Positions 50,825-60,227 of a stretch of 64,000 nt of DNA are shown here, piece by piece. A program made the position numbers and the translations under genes. This stretch comes from Streptomyces dioscori. GTDB lineage: Bacteria > Actinomycetota > Actinomycetes > Streptomycetales > Streptomycetaceae. The notes beneath the pieces were generated by a model. The model saw only the letters and a program-made list of their open reading frames with translations, was not told where the DNA came from and did no database searches. The number at the start of each line of letters is the position of its first letter. Position 1 is the stretch's first letter. The stretch covers positions 17,694 through 81,693 of the forward strand of contig NZ_KZ679065.1 of the NCBI RefSeq assembly GCF_003024195.1, given 5' to 3'.

Positions 50825-52168
50825 TCAGGCCGTCGGGCGGCCCATCGCGCGGTACGTCCAGCCCGCCGCCCGCCACACCGACGGGTCGAGCGCGTTGCGG
50901 CCGTCCAGCACCACGCGGTCCGTGGCGACCTCGCCCAGCGCCGCCGGGTCCAGCTCGCGGAACTCGCGCCACTCGGTGAGGTGCAGGACGGCGTGCGCCC
51001 CGCGTACGGCGTCCACGGCCGTCTCGGCGTAACCGAGGGTCGGGAAGAGGCGGCGGGCGTTGTCCATGCCCTTGGGGTCGTAGACCGTGACCTGGCCGCC
51101 CTGGAGGTGGATCTGGCCGGCGACGTTCAGCGCGGGGGAGTCCCGGACGTCGTCCGAGTCGGGCTTGAAGGTCGCGCCGAGCACCGCGATCCGCTTGCCG
51201 AGGAAGGAGCTGCCGCCCAGCGCCTCCCGCGTCATCTCGACCATCTGGCCGCGGCGCCGCATGTTGATGGAGTCGATCTCGCGCAGGAAGGTGAGCGCCT
51301 GGTCGGCGCCCAGCTCGCCCGCGCGGGCCATGAACGCGCGGATGTCCTTGGGCAGGCAGCCGCCGCCGAAGCCGATGCCCGCGCGCAGGAACTTCTTCCC
51401 GATCCGGTCGTCGTGCCCGATCGCCTCGGCGAGCTTCACGACATCGCCGCCGCCCGCCTCGCAGACCTCGGCCATCGCGTTGATGAACGAGATCTTGGTG
51501 GCGAGGAAGGAGTTCGCGGCGGTCTTCACCAGTTCGGCGGTCGGGAAGTCGGTCACCACGAAGGGCGTGCCCTCGGACAGCGGCGTCGCGTACACCTCGC
51601 GCAGCAGTTTCTCGGCGCGCTCGCTGCGGATCCCGGCGACGATCCGGTCGGGGTGCAGGGTGTCCTGGACGGCGAAGCCCTCGCGCAGGAACTCCGGGTT
51701 CCAGGCCAGTTCGACCTCGTCGCCCGCGGGGGCCAGTCCGGTGAGCGTACGGGCCAGCCGGTCGGCCGATCCGACGGGCACGGTGGACTTGCCGACGACC
51801 AGGGCGGGCCCGGTGAGGTGCGGCGCGAGCGAGGCGAAGGCGGCGTCGACGTACGACATGTCGCAGGCGTACTCGCCGTGCTTCTGCGGGGTGTTCACAC
51901 AGACGAAGTGGATGTCGCCGAACTCCGCGACCTCGGCGAAGTCCATGGTGAACCGCAGCCGCCCGCTGGACCCCTCGATCCCGGCGACATGCTTGCGCAG
52001 CAGCTCCTCAAGACCGGGCTCGTACATCGGGACCTCGCCCCGCTGGAGCATCTCGATCTTCTCGGGCACCACGTCCAGGCCCAGCACCTCGAACCCCAGC
52101 TCGGCCATGGCGGCGGCATGCGTCGCGCCGAGATAGCCGGTACCGATCACAGTGATCTTGAGGGCCAT
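50825..52168 (-). CDS. UDP-glucose 6-dehydrogenase (second copy)
   Basis: This 447-residue NAD-dependent dehydrogenase makes UDP-glucuronate from UDP-glucose. It has GTGYLG near the N-terminus, LVKTAANSFLATK and the catalytic cysteine in GFGGGCLPKDIR. FKPDSDDVRDSPALNV lies in the C-terminal domain. It is clearly a paralogue of the enzyme at 10466. GGAG lies six bases before the ATG. It is the last gene of the LCP-rich region and may supply glucuronate for the glycopolymers attached by those enzymes. Confidence 0.93.
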   Translation of the reverse strand: MALKITVIGTGYLGATHAAAMAELGFEVLGLDVVPEKIEMLQRGEVPMYEPGLEELLRKHVAGIEGSSGRLRFTMDFAEVAEFGDIHFVCVNTPQKHGEYACDMSYVDAAFASLAPHLTGPALVVGKSTVPVGSADRLARTLTGLAPAGDEVELAWNPEFLREGFAVQDTLHPDRIVAGIRSERAEKLLREVYATPLSEGTPFVVTDFPTAELVKTAANSFLATKISFINAMAEVCEAGGGDVVKLAEAIGHDDRIGKKFLRAGIGFGGGCLPKDIRAFMARAGELGADQALTFLREIDSINMRRRGQMVEMTREALGGSSFLGKRIAVLGATFKPDSDDVRDSPALNVAGQIHLQGGQVTVYDPKGMDNARRLFPTLGYAETAVDAVRGAHAVLHLTEWREFRELDPAALGEVATDRVVLDGRNALDPSVWRAAGWTYRAMGRPTA

Positions 52169-52290
52169 GGGTGCTCCAGGAGGTAGCCGTCAGGTGCGCG
52201 GACAGAGCATAGTCGGGGCGTGCCGGAGCCCTTGACCGGGCAGATCCCCCCTGTCGGCAAGCTCACGTACCAGTCGCGTGGGCGGGCGCA

Positions 52291-52319
52291 TAAAATTTGG
52301 GTTACTTAACGGTAGTTAG
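52291..52319. promoter_or_regulatory. Promoter and dyad upstream of the acyl-CoA dehydrogenase
   Basis: TAAAAT (52291-52296) is a good -10. The imperfect dyad TTACTTAACGGTAGTTAG (52302-52319) would lie at the transcription start. It resembles sites of fatty-acid TetR regulators in a general way. No -35 is obvious. Confidence 0.4.
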
Positions 52320-52350
52320 CGTCATTGCATCTTTGGGAGCGTGAGAGACC

Positions 52351-53508
52351 TTGGCCGGATCGGCTGATTTCGACCTGTACCGCCCGTCCGAGGAGCACGA
52401 CATGCTCCGGGACGCGATCCGCGCACTGGCCGAGGCGAAGATCGCGCCGCATGCCGCGGCGGTGGACGAGGAGGCCCGTTTCCCGCAGGAGGCCCTGGAC
52501 GCGCTGGTCGCGGCCGACCTGCACGCGGTGCACGTACCGGAGTCGTACGGCGGCACCGGCGCGGACGCCCTCGCGACGGTCATCGTGATCGAGGAGGTGG
52601 CGCGGGTCTGCGCGTCCTCGTCCCTGATCCCCGCGGTGAACAAGCTCGGCTCGCTGCCCGTCATCCTGTCGGGCTCCGAGGACCTCAAGAAGAAGTACAT
52701 GACCCCCCTGGCCAAGGGCGACGCGATGTTCTCGTACGCCCTCTCCGAGCCGGACGCGGGCTCCGACGCGGCCGGTATGAAGACGAGGGCCGTGCGGGAC
52801 GGCGACTTCTACGTCCTGAACGGTGTGAAGCGCTGGATCACCAACGCCGGCGAGTCCGAGTACTACACGGTGATGGCCGTGACCGACCCCACCAAGCGCT
52901 CGAAGGGCATCTCCGCCTTCGTCGTCGAGAAGTCCGACGACGGTGTCTCCTTCGGTGCTCCGGAGCGCAAGCTCGGCATCAAGGGCAGCCCGACCCGCGA
53001 GGTCTACCTCGACAACGTCCGCATCCCCGCCGACCGCATGATCGGCGAGGAGGGCACGGGCTTCGCCACCGCGATGAAGACCCTGGACCACACCCGCATC
53101 ACGATCGCCGCGCAGGCGCTCGGCATCGCCCAGGGCGCGCTCGACTACGCCAAGGGGTACGTCCAGGAGCGCAAGCAGTTCGGCAAGCCGATCGCCGACT
53201 TCCAGGGCATCCAGTTCATGCTCGCCGACATGGCCATGAAGATCGAGGCCGCCCGCCAGCTCACGTACGCGGCCGCCGCCAAGTCCGAGCGCGGGGACAA
53301 GGACCTCACCTTCCAGGGCGCGGCGGCCAAGTGCTTCGCCTCCGACGTCGCCATGGAGGTCACCACGGACGCCGTCCAGCTCCTCGGCGGCTACGGCTAC
53401 ACCCGTGACTACCCGGTCGAGCGCATGATGCGCGACGCCAAGATCACGCAGATCTACGAGGGCACGAACCAGGTCCAGCGGATCGTGATGGCCCGCAACC
53501 TGCCGTAG
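52351..53508 (+). CDS. Acyl-CoA dehydrogenase
   Basis: This FAD enzyme introduces the alpha-beta double bond into acyl-CoA. The 385-residue product has the N-terminal helical domain and FAD-binding strands YALSEPDAGSDAAGM and RWITNAGESEYY. The catalytic base is E370 in QIYEGTNQVQR, the short-chain type position. The start is a TTG at 52351 (SADFDLYRPSEEHDML follows), with GAGAG upstream. An ATG 17 codons later is the alternative. A strong terminator follows. Confidence 0.94.
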   Translation: MAGSADFDLYRPSEEHDMLRDAIRALAEAKIAPHAAAVDEEARFPQEALDALVAADLHAVHVPESYGGTGADALATVIVIEEVARVCASSSLIPAVNKLGSLPVILSGSEDLKKKYMTPLAKGDAMFSYALSEPDAGSDAAGMKTRAVRDGDFYVLNGVKRWITNAGESEYYTVMAVTDPTKRSKGISAFVVEKSDDGVSFGAPERKLGIKGSPTREVYLDNVRIPADRMIGEEGTGFATAMKTLDHTRITIAAQALGIAQGALDYAKGYVQERKQFGKPIADFQGIQFMLADMAMKIEAARQLTYAAAAKSERGDKDLTFQGAAAKCFASDVAMEVTTDAVQLLGGYGYTRDYPVERMMRDAKITQIYEGTNQVQRIVMARNLP

Positions 53509-53526
53509 GCCGCCTCCAGGACGTGC

Positions 53527-53565
53527 ACGAGGGCCCCGGCAGCCACTGGCTGCCGGGGCCCTCGT
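53527..53565. terminator. Bidirectional terminator between convergent genes
   Basis: An 18-base-pair perfect stem (53527-53544 with 53548-53565) around an ACT loop lies between the acyl-CoA dehydrogenase gene and the LCP gene on the other strand. It serves both. Confidence 0.9.
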
Positions 53566-53583
53566 ACATGTGTCAGGTGTGGC

Positions 53584-54855
53584 CTACCGGTCGCTCGTCA
53601 CCGTGACCTTCTCGTCGTTCTTCAGCTGCTCGACCAGCTGCTTGACCTTGGCGGTGTCCCACTGGAGGTTGCCGTTGCCGGTGTTGCCCGAGATCGGCAT
53701 GTTCATGGACTTGCCGTCGCCGCTGGTGACGCCCTTCATGGCCAGGAACATCGAGCCGAGGTCCCACAGGGACATGTCCTTGTCGACGGTGAGGGTGTCG
53801 AGGCCGGAGCTGAGCGTCGGGTAGAGCTTGAAGGGGTTCAGGACCGTGGACGGGGTCGCCGTCTGGTTGGCGAGCGCCGAGAGGAACTTCTGCTGGTTCT
53901 TCGTACGGTCCAGGTCGCTGCCCGCGAGCGCGTACCGGGTCCGGACGAAGGCCAGGGACTGCTCGCCGTTGAGGGTCTGCTTGCCCGCTTCGAAGTCGGC
54001 GCCGGACTTGGTGTCCTTCATGCCGCCCTTGGGGATCTCGATCTCCACGCCGCCGACCGAGTCGACGATCTTGGCGAAGCCGGCGAAGCCGATCTCCGCG
54101 TAGTGGTCGATGCGCAGTCCCGTGTTGGACTCGACGGTCCGTACGAGCAGCTCGGGGCCGTCCTCCGCGTACGCGGCGTTCAGCTTCACCTGGCGGCCGG
54201 TGCCCTGGAAGGTCTTGCCGGACTCGGAGCCCACGAAGGTGGGGATCGTCACGTTCGAGTCGCGGGGCAGCGAGATCATCGTGTTCCCGTTGTCGCCCAC
54301 GTGCAGGATCATCATCGAGTCGGTGCGCTTGCCGTCGGCGGAGCCCGTGTGGAGCTTCTTCTTCTCCTCGGCGGACATGCCCTCGCGGCTGTCGGAGCCG
54401 ACGATCAGGTAGTTCGTGCCCTCGCCCGCGTCGGGTCGGTCGATGACCTTCGACAGGTCCACGTCCCGGTTGAGCTTGGAGTCGGCCCAGAAGTACGTGC
54501 CCACGGACACCACGACGAGCAGCGTGACCACGGTGATGGAGATCCACTTGATCCGCTTGCGCCAGTTCGGCGCGGGGCGCCCGGGCCGGCCGTCGGGGCC
54601 GGGGCCCTGCGGACCGCCGCCGCCCCCGTAGACCTGCCCCGTGTTGTATCCGTCGTAGCCGTTGTCACCGTGTCCGTCGGTGTACGACTGCTGCGGCGGG
54701 ACCCCGTGAGGAGGCGCCGAGGAGCGCGGGGCGCCGCCCTGGCCGCGCTGCACCTGCCGCATCACGCGGGCGCCCTCGGGCTGGGCGCTCGCGCTGCCGC
54801 TGCCTTGGCGGTCGCCGCCGTTGTTTCCGGACCATCCCTGGGGCCAATCGTTCAT
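53584..54855 (-). CDS. LCP-family glycopolymer ligase (short form)
   Basis: The 423-residue product (MNDWPQGWSGNNGG) has a long Gln/Gly/Pro/Ser N-terminus, one membrane segment (about 110-130, IKWISITVVTLLVVVSVGTYFW) and an LCP domain. The domain has NYLIVGSDSREGM, MISLPRDSNVTIP and QSLAFVRTRYAL. It ends without a LytR_C domain. The frame extends nine codons further to 54882. It begins next to the thioesterase gene on the other strand. Confidence 0.92.
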   Translation of the reverse strand: MNDWPQGWSGNNGGDRQGSGSASAQPEGARVMRQVQRGQGGAPRSSAPPHGVPPQQSYTDGHGDNGYDGYNTGQVYGGGGGPQGPGPDGRPGRPAPNWRKRIKWISITVVTLLVVVSVGTYFWADSKLNRDVDLSKVIDRPDAGEGTNYLIVGSDSREGMSAEEKKKLHTGSADGKRTDSMMILHVGDNGNTMISLPRDSNVTIPTFVGSESGKTFQGTGRQVKLNAAYAEDGPELLVRTVESNTGLRIDHYAEIGFAGFAKIVDSVGGVEIEIPKGGMKDTKSGADFEAGKQTLNGEQSLAFVRTRYALAGSDLDRTKNQQKFLSALANQTATPSTVLNPFKLYPTLSSGLDTLTVDKDMSLWDLGSMFLAMKGVTSGDGKSMNMPISGNTGNGNLQWDTAKVKQLVEQLKNDEKVTVTSDR

Positions 54856-54961
54856 GCGACCCAGTGTGCAGTGCCCGACCATGTGCCATACAAGGGTCTT
54901 CGGAAAATCGGATCAGGGCTGTTGCCAAGCTGATGCAAAGCGCGTCTTGCGCGCCCCGACA

Positions 54962-54967
54962 TAGGGT
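54962..54967 (+). promoter_or_regulatory. -10 element for a leaderless thioesterase transcript
   Basis: TAGGGT ends seven bases before the ATG at 54975, without a ribosome site. Confidence 0.45.
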
Positions 54968-54974
54968 GGGCGGC

Positions 54975-55520
54975 ATGACAGAGCAGGCCACCACCCCGGA
55001 ATCCGATATTCCGGGCAAGCCGACTTCGGCGTCCAGAACCACCCTCAGCCACATCATGAGCCACAACGACACCAACCTGCTGGGGACGGTGCACGGCGGG
55101 GTGATCATGAAGCTGGTCGACGACGCGGCGGGGGCCGTGGCGGGGCGGCACTCGGGCGGGCCCGCCGTCACCGCGTCCATGGACGAGATGGCGTTCCTGG
55201 AACCCGTACGCGTAGGCGACCTGGTGCATGTGAAGGCACAGGTCAACTGGACCGGGCGTACGTCCATGGAGGTCGGCGTCCGGGTGCTCGCCGAGCGGTG
55301 GAACGAGTCGACGCCCCCGCAGCAGGTGGGGTCCGCGTACCTGGTCTTCGCGGCGGTCGATGCCGACGGGAAGCCGCGGCGGGTGCCGCCTGTGTGTCCG
55401 GAGACGGAGCGGGACGAACGCCGGTATCAGGAGGCGCAGATCCGGCGGCAGCACCGGCTGGCTCGCCGCCGCGCCATCCTGGACCTCCGCGAACGCCGCG
55501 CGGCGGAGGGCCTGGACTGA
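54975..55520 (+). CDS. Acyl-CoA thioesterase, hotdog fold
   Basis: Thioesterases of this type hydrolyse acyl-CoA to free acid and coenzyme A. The 181-residue product has the hotdog signature MSHNDTNLLGTVHGGVIMK with VDDAAG, containing the catalytic aspartate and the substrate-site histidine. MDEMAFLEPVRVGD follows. The C-terminus is a charged Arg-rich helix. It lies between LCP genes but its cellular role is probably lipid metabolism. The start appears leaderless. Confidence 0.92.
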   Translation: MTEQATTPESDIPGKPTSASRTTLSHIMSHNDTNLLGTVHGGVIMKLVDDAAGAVAGRHSGGPAVTASMDEMAFLEPVRVGDLVHVKAQVNWTGRTSMEVGVRVLAERWNESTPPQQVGSAYLVFAAVDADGKPRRVPPVCPETERDERRYQEAQIRRQHRLARRRAILDLRERRAAEGLD

Positions 55521-55550
55521 CGGGTCCGCCGACGGGGCGAGCCCAAAAGA

Positions 55551-55662
55551 CTGCGCAGTTCCCCGCGCCCCTAAAGGCTCGGCTGCGCCTTCGCCCCCTA
55601 AGGGGCGCGGGGAACGGCGCAATCTTTTGTCTTCGGCCTGAGGGGCGCGGGGAACTGCGCGA
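55551..55662. repeat. Dispersed repeat cluster: 1 forward and 2 reverse copies
   Basis: A forward copy (about 55551-55572) and two reverse copies (about 55598-55623 and 55640-55662) face each other around a GGCTCGGCTGCGCC spacer. It lies between the convergent thioesterase and LCP genes. Confidence 0.88.
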
Positions 55663-55706
55663 TCTTTGAGGCGCGCCCCCGCCGGGCCGCACACGTGGGG
55701 ACGGGG

Positions 55707-57161
55707 CTACGCCGGTGGGCAGATCACCTCGTCGCCGGTGACCGTGTCGAACTCCCCCCGCGCCGGATCCTCCGCCCGGACCTTCCGGACAGCCGAGAAG
55801 TCCGCCCCCACCACCACCTTCATCAACGGCCCCTGCCCCGTCACCGCGTGCAGCTCACTGCCGGGCAACGCCGCCGCGAGCGACTTCGCGGACCGGTCCC
55901 ACCGCGGGTCGTACCGCACGACGGTCCGCCGCAACGTCCGGTCCTGCGCGTTCACCGGCGCCCGCGTCGTACGGAACCCCGTCCCCGCAAGACCGCTGTC
56001 GACCCGGCGCCCCAGCCCGGAGGTCATCGTCCCGTTCTCGACCTGCACCCGGATCTGCTGCGGAGCCACGTCGACGCTCAGCACCTTGGACCGCACCCGG
56101 TGCGGAGCGAGCGGCTTGTCGTCGCGCAGGGTCCTGAAGAGCCGTCCCGCCTTCTTCGGGTCCCATTTCAGCGTGGAGCCGATGCCCTTGACGGCGTACC
56201 CCATCTGTCCGATCGGGACGGTCGTGAACTCGGAGGACGACGGCGAGAAGCCCCGCATCGCCCGCCCCAGGGCGATGAGTTCGTTCGTCCCGAAGCCCTT
56301 GTCGGCCCGTACGGAACCGAGCACGGACTGCGTCACGTCGCGGAACCTGATCGGGTTGAGCAGCACCCCGGACGACGTGGCCCGCGCGATCAGCGCCGCC
56401 AGGAACCGCTGCTGACGCTGCATCCGGCCGAGGTCGGAGGCCCCGTCGACGTGCCGCGAACGCACGTACTGCAGTGCCTGTCCGCCGTTCAGGTCGTGCG
56501 TCCCGGTCGCGAGGTCGAGCCCGGTGACCGTGTCCTTCAGCGGCCGGACCGTGCAGATCCGCACCCCGCCGAGCACGTCCACGGTCTTCATGAAGCTGAT
56601 GAAGTCGACCTCCAGATAGTGGTCGATCTTCACGTCGGTCATCTTCTCGACCGTGCGCACGGTCAGCTGCGGCCCGCCCTCCGCGTAGGCCGCGTTCAGC
56701 TTGACGGGGTGTGCCTTGTGCCGGTCGCCGGTGGTCCGGTCGACGTGCGGGGGCGTCTCGGCGTACGAGTCGCGCGGCAGGCTCACCACACTGGCCCGCC
56801 GCCGGTCCTCGGAGAGGTGCACGATCATGACCGTGTCCGTGCAGTGGCAGGGGGCCCCGCCGAGCCGGTACTCCTCCTTCTCCCGCGCCGTGATCCGGTC
56901 GCGTCCGTCGGTGCCGACCAGGAGCACGTTCATGCCGTGGCCGCGGGCGGGCCGGTTCTTCATGTCCTTGAAGGGGTCGATGCGGTGGATGTCGGAGTCG
57001 AGTCCGGTGACCACCGCGTGTCCGACGCCGGCCGCCGCGAGCACCGCCACGGACAGCGCGGTCGCCACCCGCATGGCCCACTGCGGCCGGCCGCCCCGTA
57101 CGGGCTGCCGTACGGGACGCTGTCGCGGGGGAGGAGCGGATGGGCTGGGCGGGGTGGGCAA
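55707..57161 (-). CDS. LCP-family ligase with LytR_C domain
   Basis: The product from TTG 57161 has 484 residues. It has a Pro/Arg-rich N-terminus, a membrane segment (about 30-50, RVATALSVAVLAAAGVGHAVV), and an LCP domain with MNVLLVGTDGRDRI and VVSLPRDSYAE. A LytR_C region closes the protein (about 390-484, IRVQVENGTMTSGLGRRV). GGAGGT lies seven bases before the TTG. A GTG nine bases upstream lacks that spacing. It is divergent from the GT2 gene at 57289. Confidence 0.9.
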   Translation of the reverse strand: MPTPPSPSAPPPRQRPVRQPVRGGRPQWAMRVATALSVAVLAAAGVGHAVVTGLDSDIHRIDPFKDMKNRPARGHGMNVLLVGTDGRDRITAREKEEYRLGGAPCHCTDTVMIVHLSEDRRRASVVSLPRDSYAETPPHVDRTTGDRHKAHPVKLNAAYAEGGPQLTVRTVEKMTDVKIDHYLEVDFISFMKTVDVLGGVRICTVRPLKDTVTGLDLATGTHDLNGGQALQYVRSRHVDGASDLGRMQRQQRFLAALIARATSSGVLLNPIRFRDVTQSVLGSVRADKGFGTNELIALGRAMRGFSPSSSEFTTVPIGQMGYAVKGIGSTLKWDPKKAGRLFRTLRDDKPLAPHRVRSKVLSVDVAPQQIRVQVENGTMTSGLGRRVDSGLAGTGFRTTRAPVNAQDRTLRRTVVRYDPRWDRSAKSLAAALPGSELHAVTGQGPLMKVVVGADFSAVRKVRAEDPARGEFDTVTGDEVICPPA

Positions 57162-57288
57162 GGCGGACACCTCCGCGTAGGCCGGGTGTGGGGGTCCGTG
57201 AGCACCGTAGGCCCATACGATCTGCTGCCCGGTGCAGGGACCGGGCGGCGCGCGTCGGTGTCCCCCGTTCGCGGTAACGTAAGCCGCG

Positions 57289-58317
57289 ATGAACGCCGAA
57301 CCCGCCGTGCAGCTTCCCGCCGTGTCCGTGATCATGCCCGTCCTCAACGAGGAACGGCATCTGCGCGGAGCCGTCCAAGCGATCCTCGCCCAGGAGTACG
57401 CGGGCGAGATGGAGGTCGTGATCGCCGTCGGTCCCTCGTCGGACCGTACGGAGGAGATCGCGGCCGAACTCGTACGCGAGGACCCCCGGGTGCACACGGT
57501 CCCGAATCCGACCGGCCGCACCCCCGCCGCCCTGAACGCCGCGATCAAGGCGTCCCGCCACCCGGTCGTCGTACGCGTCGACGGGCACGGCATGCTCTCG
57601 CCGAACTACATCGCGACCGCCGTGCGGCTCCTGGAGGAGACCGGCGCGCAGAACGTCGGCGGCATCATGCACGCCGAGGGCGAGAACGACTGGGAGCACG
57701 CGGTCGCCGCCGCCATGACCTCGAAGATCGGCGTGGGCAACGCGGCCTTCCACACGGGCGGCCAGGCCGGCCCGGCGGACACGGTCTACCTGGGTGTCTT
57801 CCGGCGGCAGGCGCTGGAGCAACAGGGCGGCTACAACGAGGAGTTCATCCGCGCCCAGGACTGGGAGCTGAACTTCCGGATCAGGGAGGCGGGCGGCCTC
57901 ATCTGGTTCTCGCCCGAGCTGCGGGTCTCGTACCGTCCGCGCCCCTCGATGCAGGCCCTGGCCAAGCAGTACAAGGACTACGGCCGTTGGCGCCACGTCG
58001 TGGCGCGCTACCACTCCGGCTCCATCAACCTGCGCTATCTGGCGCCCCCGACGGCAGTCGTCGCGATCGTCCTCGGCCTCGTGGCGGGCGCGGCGGTGAC
58101 CCCGTGGGGCTTCCTGGTCCCCCTCGGCTACCTCGCCGCGATCGCGCTGGGTTCGCTGCCCGCGGGCAAGGGGCTGCCCCTGAAGGCGCGGCTGCGGATC
58201 CCGGTGGCGCTGGCGACCATGCACATGTCGTGGGGCTGGGGCTTCCTCACCAGCCCGAAGGCGCTGGCCAGGAAGGTCATCGCGTCCCGCCGTCCCGCGG
58301 TGCTGAGCGAGACCTGA
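57289..58317 (+). CDS. GT2 glycosyltransferase in the LCP cluster
   Basis: The 342-residue product has a GT-A domain (about 10-240) with VIMPVLNEERHLRGAV, the metal-site region VRVDGHGMLSPNYI, and a base-region motif RAQDWELNFRI. Two C-terminal membrane segments follow (about 255-285). Such enzymes add sugars to lipid-linked precursors of wall or capsular glycopolymers. Its position among five LCP genes suggests it helps build the polymer they attach. TAACGT lies eight bases before the ATG, so it may be leaderless. Confidence 0.88.
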   Translation: MNAEPAVQLPAVSVIMPVLNEERHLRGAVQAILAQEYAGEMEVVIAVGPSSDRTEEIAAELVREDPRVHTVPNPTGRTPAALNAAIKASRHPVVVRVDGHGMLSPNYIATAVRLLEETGAQNVGGIMHAEGENDWEHAVAAAMTSKIGVGNAAFHTGGQAGPADTVYLGVFRRQALEQQGGYNEEFIRAQDWELNFRIREAGGLIWFSPELRVSYRPRPSMQALAKQYKDYGRWRHVVARYHSGSINLRYLAPPTAVVAIVLGLVAGAAVTPWGFLVPLGYLAAIALGSLPAGKGLPLKARLRIPVALATMHMSWGWGFLTSPKALARKVIASRRPAVLSET

Positions 58318-58338
58318 GCGCCGGGCACCCGAACCGCA

Positions 58339-58383
58339 GAGGGGCCGCAACCGCCGTCGTCGTGACGGTGGTTGCGGCCCCTC
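58339..58383. terminator. Long hairpin terminator after the GT2 gene
   Basis: A 20-base-pair stem (58339-58358 with 58364-58383; one G-T pair) around a GTCGT loop lies between convergent genes. It would act in both directions. Confidence 0.88.
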
Positions 58384-58419
58384 ACCGGTTTGCGGACCCT
58401 CGCTGATCCGGCGCCGGAC

Positions 58420-60153
58420 TCAGTACTGGTACGGCTTGTACACGGGCATGCAGGCGTCCTTCTTGGAGCCACTGAGGGCGTCCGCGCTAGCGGGCAGGTC
58501 ACCCGCCTCCGGAGCGGACTGCTTCGGGTAGGACGTGCCCTCCCGCCAGTCACTGCCGATGGTCAGCGTGGTGGTGACGGCGTCGGCCGTGGCGCGTACC
58601 TGACCGCTCGGCACACCGACGGCCTCGGCCACGGACAGCGCGTTCGCCCTGCCCTGCGCCCCCGAACTCTTCGGGTACGTGATCTGCGTCCGCGAGCTGG
58701 GATCGGCCTGCGCGCTCGCGACGGCCCTGGCGAATCCCTTGCCCTGCAGGGCGCCCGCGATCGCCGTGGCCCGGCTGCCCACCGGCGCCTGCGCGCTGTC
58801 GTCGCCCGCCGTGCCGTTGACGACCGTGACGGCCAGCCCCTCGGCGGGCGCCGCCGCTGGCCCGGTCGGCGTCGGGCTCGCGGACGCGCCGCTCTTGCCC
58901 TTACCGTCCTTGCCGTCCTTGCCGCCCTTGTCGAAGGAGATGTCGCTGCGGACCATCGACCACACCTTGTCGGCGTCCGTGGGCTTGGGGATCAGGTGGT
59001 TCGGGTTCCGCGGGTCCGTCACCGTGGGCATGGTCGTCATCGTCAACCGGTCCATCGGCACGGACTTGAGCTTCATCCCCAGGTCGTACAGCTTCTTGAC
59101 CGTACCGATCTCCTCGGAGACCTCAAGGGAGTCGGTGGCCGCCTCGGCAAGGCCCATCAGCCTGCCGCTGTCGGTGAAGGCGTTCTGGCCCTTCAGCGTG
59201 CGGATCATCGAGTTCATGTACATGTGCTGGGCCTTGGCACGGCCCAGGTCGCTCTCGAAGGCGTGCCGGGTGCGCAGCCACTGCAGGGCCTGCTTCCCCT
59301 TGATCTTGTGGGTGCCCTTGGTCAGCTTCAGACCGGAACCACCGGAGACGCCCGGCAGTGAGCGGTCCCAGACGTTCTGCCGCACACACACGTCGACGCC
59401 GCCGACGGCGTCGGCCATCTTCACGACGCCGCCGAAGTCGACCATCATCCAGTGGTCGATGTAGACCCCGGTGAGGTTCTGCCAGGTGGCCAGCGTGCAG
59501 CCGGCCCCGCCGCGCTGCAGCGACGTGTTGATGATGTTCTCGGTCTCCGGGTACGTCTCCCCGGTCTCGGGGTCCTCGCACTCGGGGATCTTCACCCGGG
59601 TGTCCCGCGGGATGCTCACGACGGAGGCGCTCCTGCGGTCCGCGGAGACGTGCACCAGCATCTGGACGTCGGCCAGCGGCTTGGTGCCCACCTGGTCCTT
59701 GCTGCCGCCGAGCTTCACGTTCTCTTTCGAGTTGCGGCTGTCCGAGCCGAGCAACAGGATGTTCAGCGGCGTCTGTCCGGCCGCGTTGGGCTCCGTCTTC
59801 TTGACGTCCGAATCACCGTTGTTGCGCTTGCCCTTGTCGATGTTGCCGTTGAGATGACGGTAGTAGAGGTATCCGGCGCCGGCCGTCCCGAGTATCAGCA
59901 CCGAGAGGACCAGCGCGAACCACCGGAGTATGCGCCGGGGTCTGCCGCCCCGCCGCCTCGCCCGTCTGCCGCCGTCCCCGCCGTCGTCGCCGTTCCCGCC
60001 CGACGCGGTCCGCGCCCGCGGTACCTGCCGCGCCTGCGAGGAGCCGCCGCCGTCCCGCTCCCCGGTGTCCGGGGAACCGTCACTGCGGCTCCGTTCCCCC
60101 GCATGCGAGGCGCGTGGACGAGCCCCCTCCCCACGCACACTGCTCTGCGCCAT
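58420..60153 (-). CDS. LCP-family ligase with long cytosolic N-terminus
   Basis: The 577-residue product has a charged, Gly/Arg-rich cytosolic region of about 75 residues, a membrane segment (about 78-97) and an LCP domain. The domain has LNILLLGSDSRNSKEN, VVSIPRDTRVKIP and QWLRTRHAFESDLGRA. A Lys/Gly-rich linker and a LytR_C region (about 450-550, VTVVNGTAGDDSAQA) follow. The final residues form a tail ending in KPYQY. ATG 60153 with AGGA upstream is preferred over 60183. It follows the LCP gene at 60228 by 74 bases. Confidence 0.92.
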   Translation of the reverse strand: MAQSSVRGEGARPRASHAGERSRSDGSPDTGERDGGGSSQARQVPRARTASGGNGDDGGDGGRRARRRGGRPRRILRWFALVLSVLILGTAGAGYLYYRHLNGNIDKGKRNNGDSDVKKTEPNAAGQTPLNILLLGSDSRNSKENVKLGGSKDQVGTKPLADVQMLVHVSADRRSASVVSIPRDTRVKIPECEDPETGETYPETENIINTSLQRGGAGCTLATWQNLTGVYIDHWMMVDFGGVVKMADAVGGVDVCVRQNVWDRSLPGVSGGSGLKLTKGTHKIKGKQALQWLRTRHAFESDLGRAKAQHMYMNSMIRTLKGQNAFTDSGRLMGLAEAATDSLEVSEEIGTVKKLYDLGMKLKSVPMDRLTMTTMPTVTDPRNPNHLIPKPTDADKVWSMVRSDISFDKGGKDGKDGKGKSGASASPTPTGPAAAPAEGLAVTVVNGTAGDDSAQAPVGSRATAIAGALQGKGFARAVASAQADPSSRTQITYPKSSGAQGRANALSVAEAVGVPSGQVRATADAVTTTLTIGSDWREGTSYPKQSAPEAGDLPASADALSGSKKDACMPVYKPYQY

Positions 60154-60227
60154 GTTCCTGCCTCCCCACCCTGCGCCTGACACAGGTCCGTCCTACGCCC
60201 TGTGAGACGTAGGACGGACCTGTTAGG

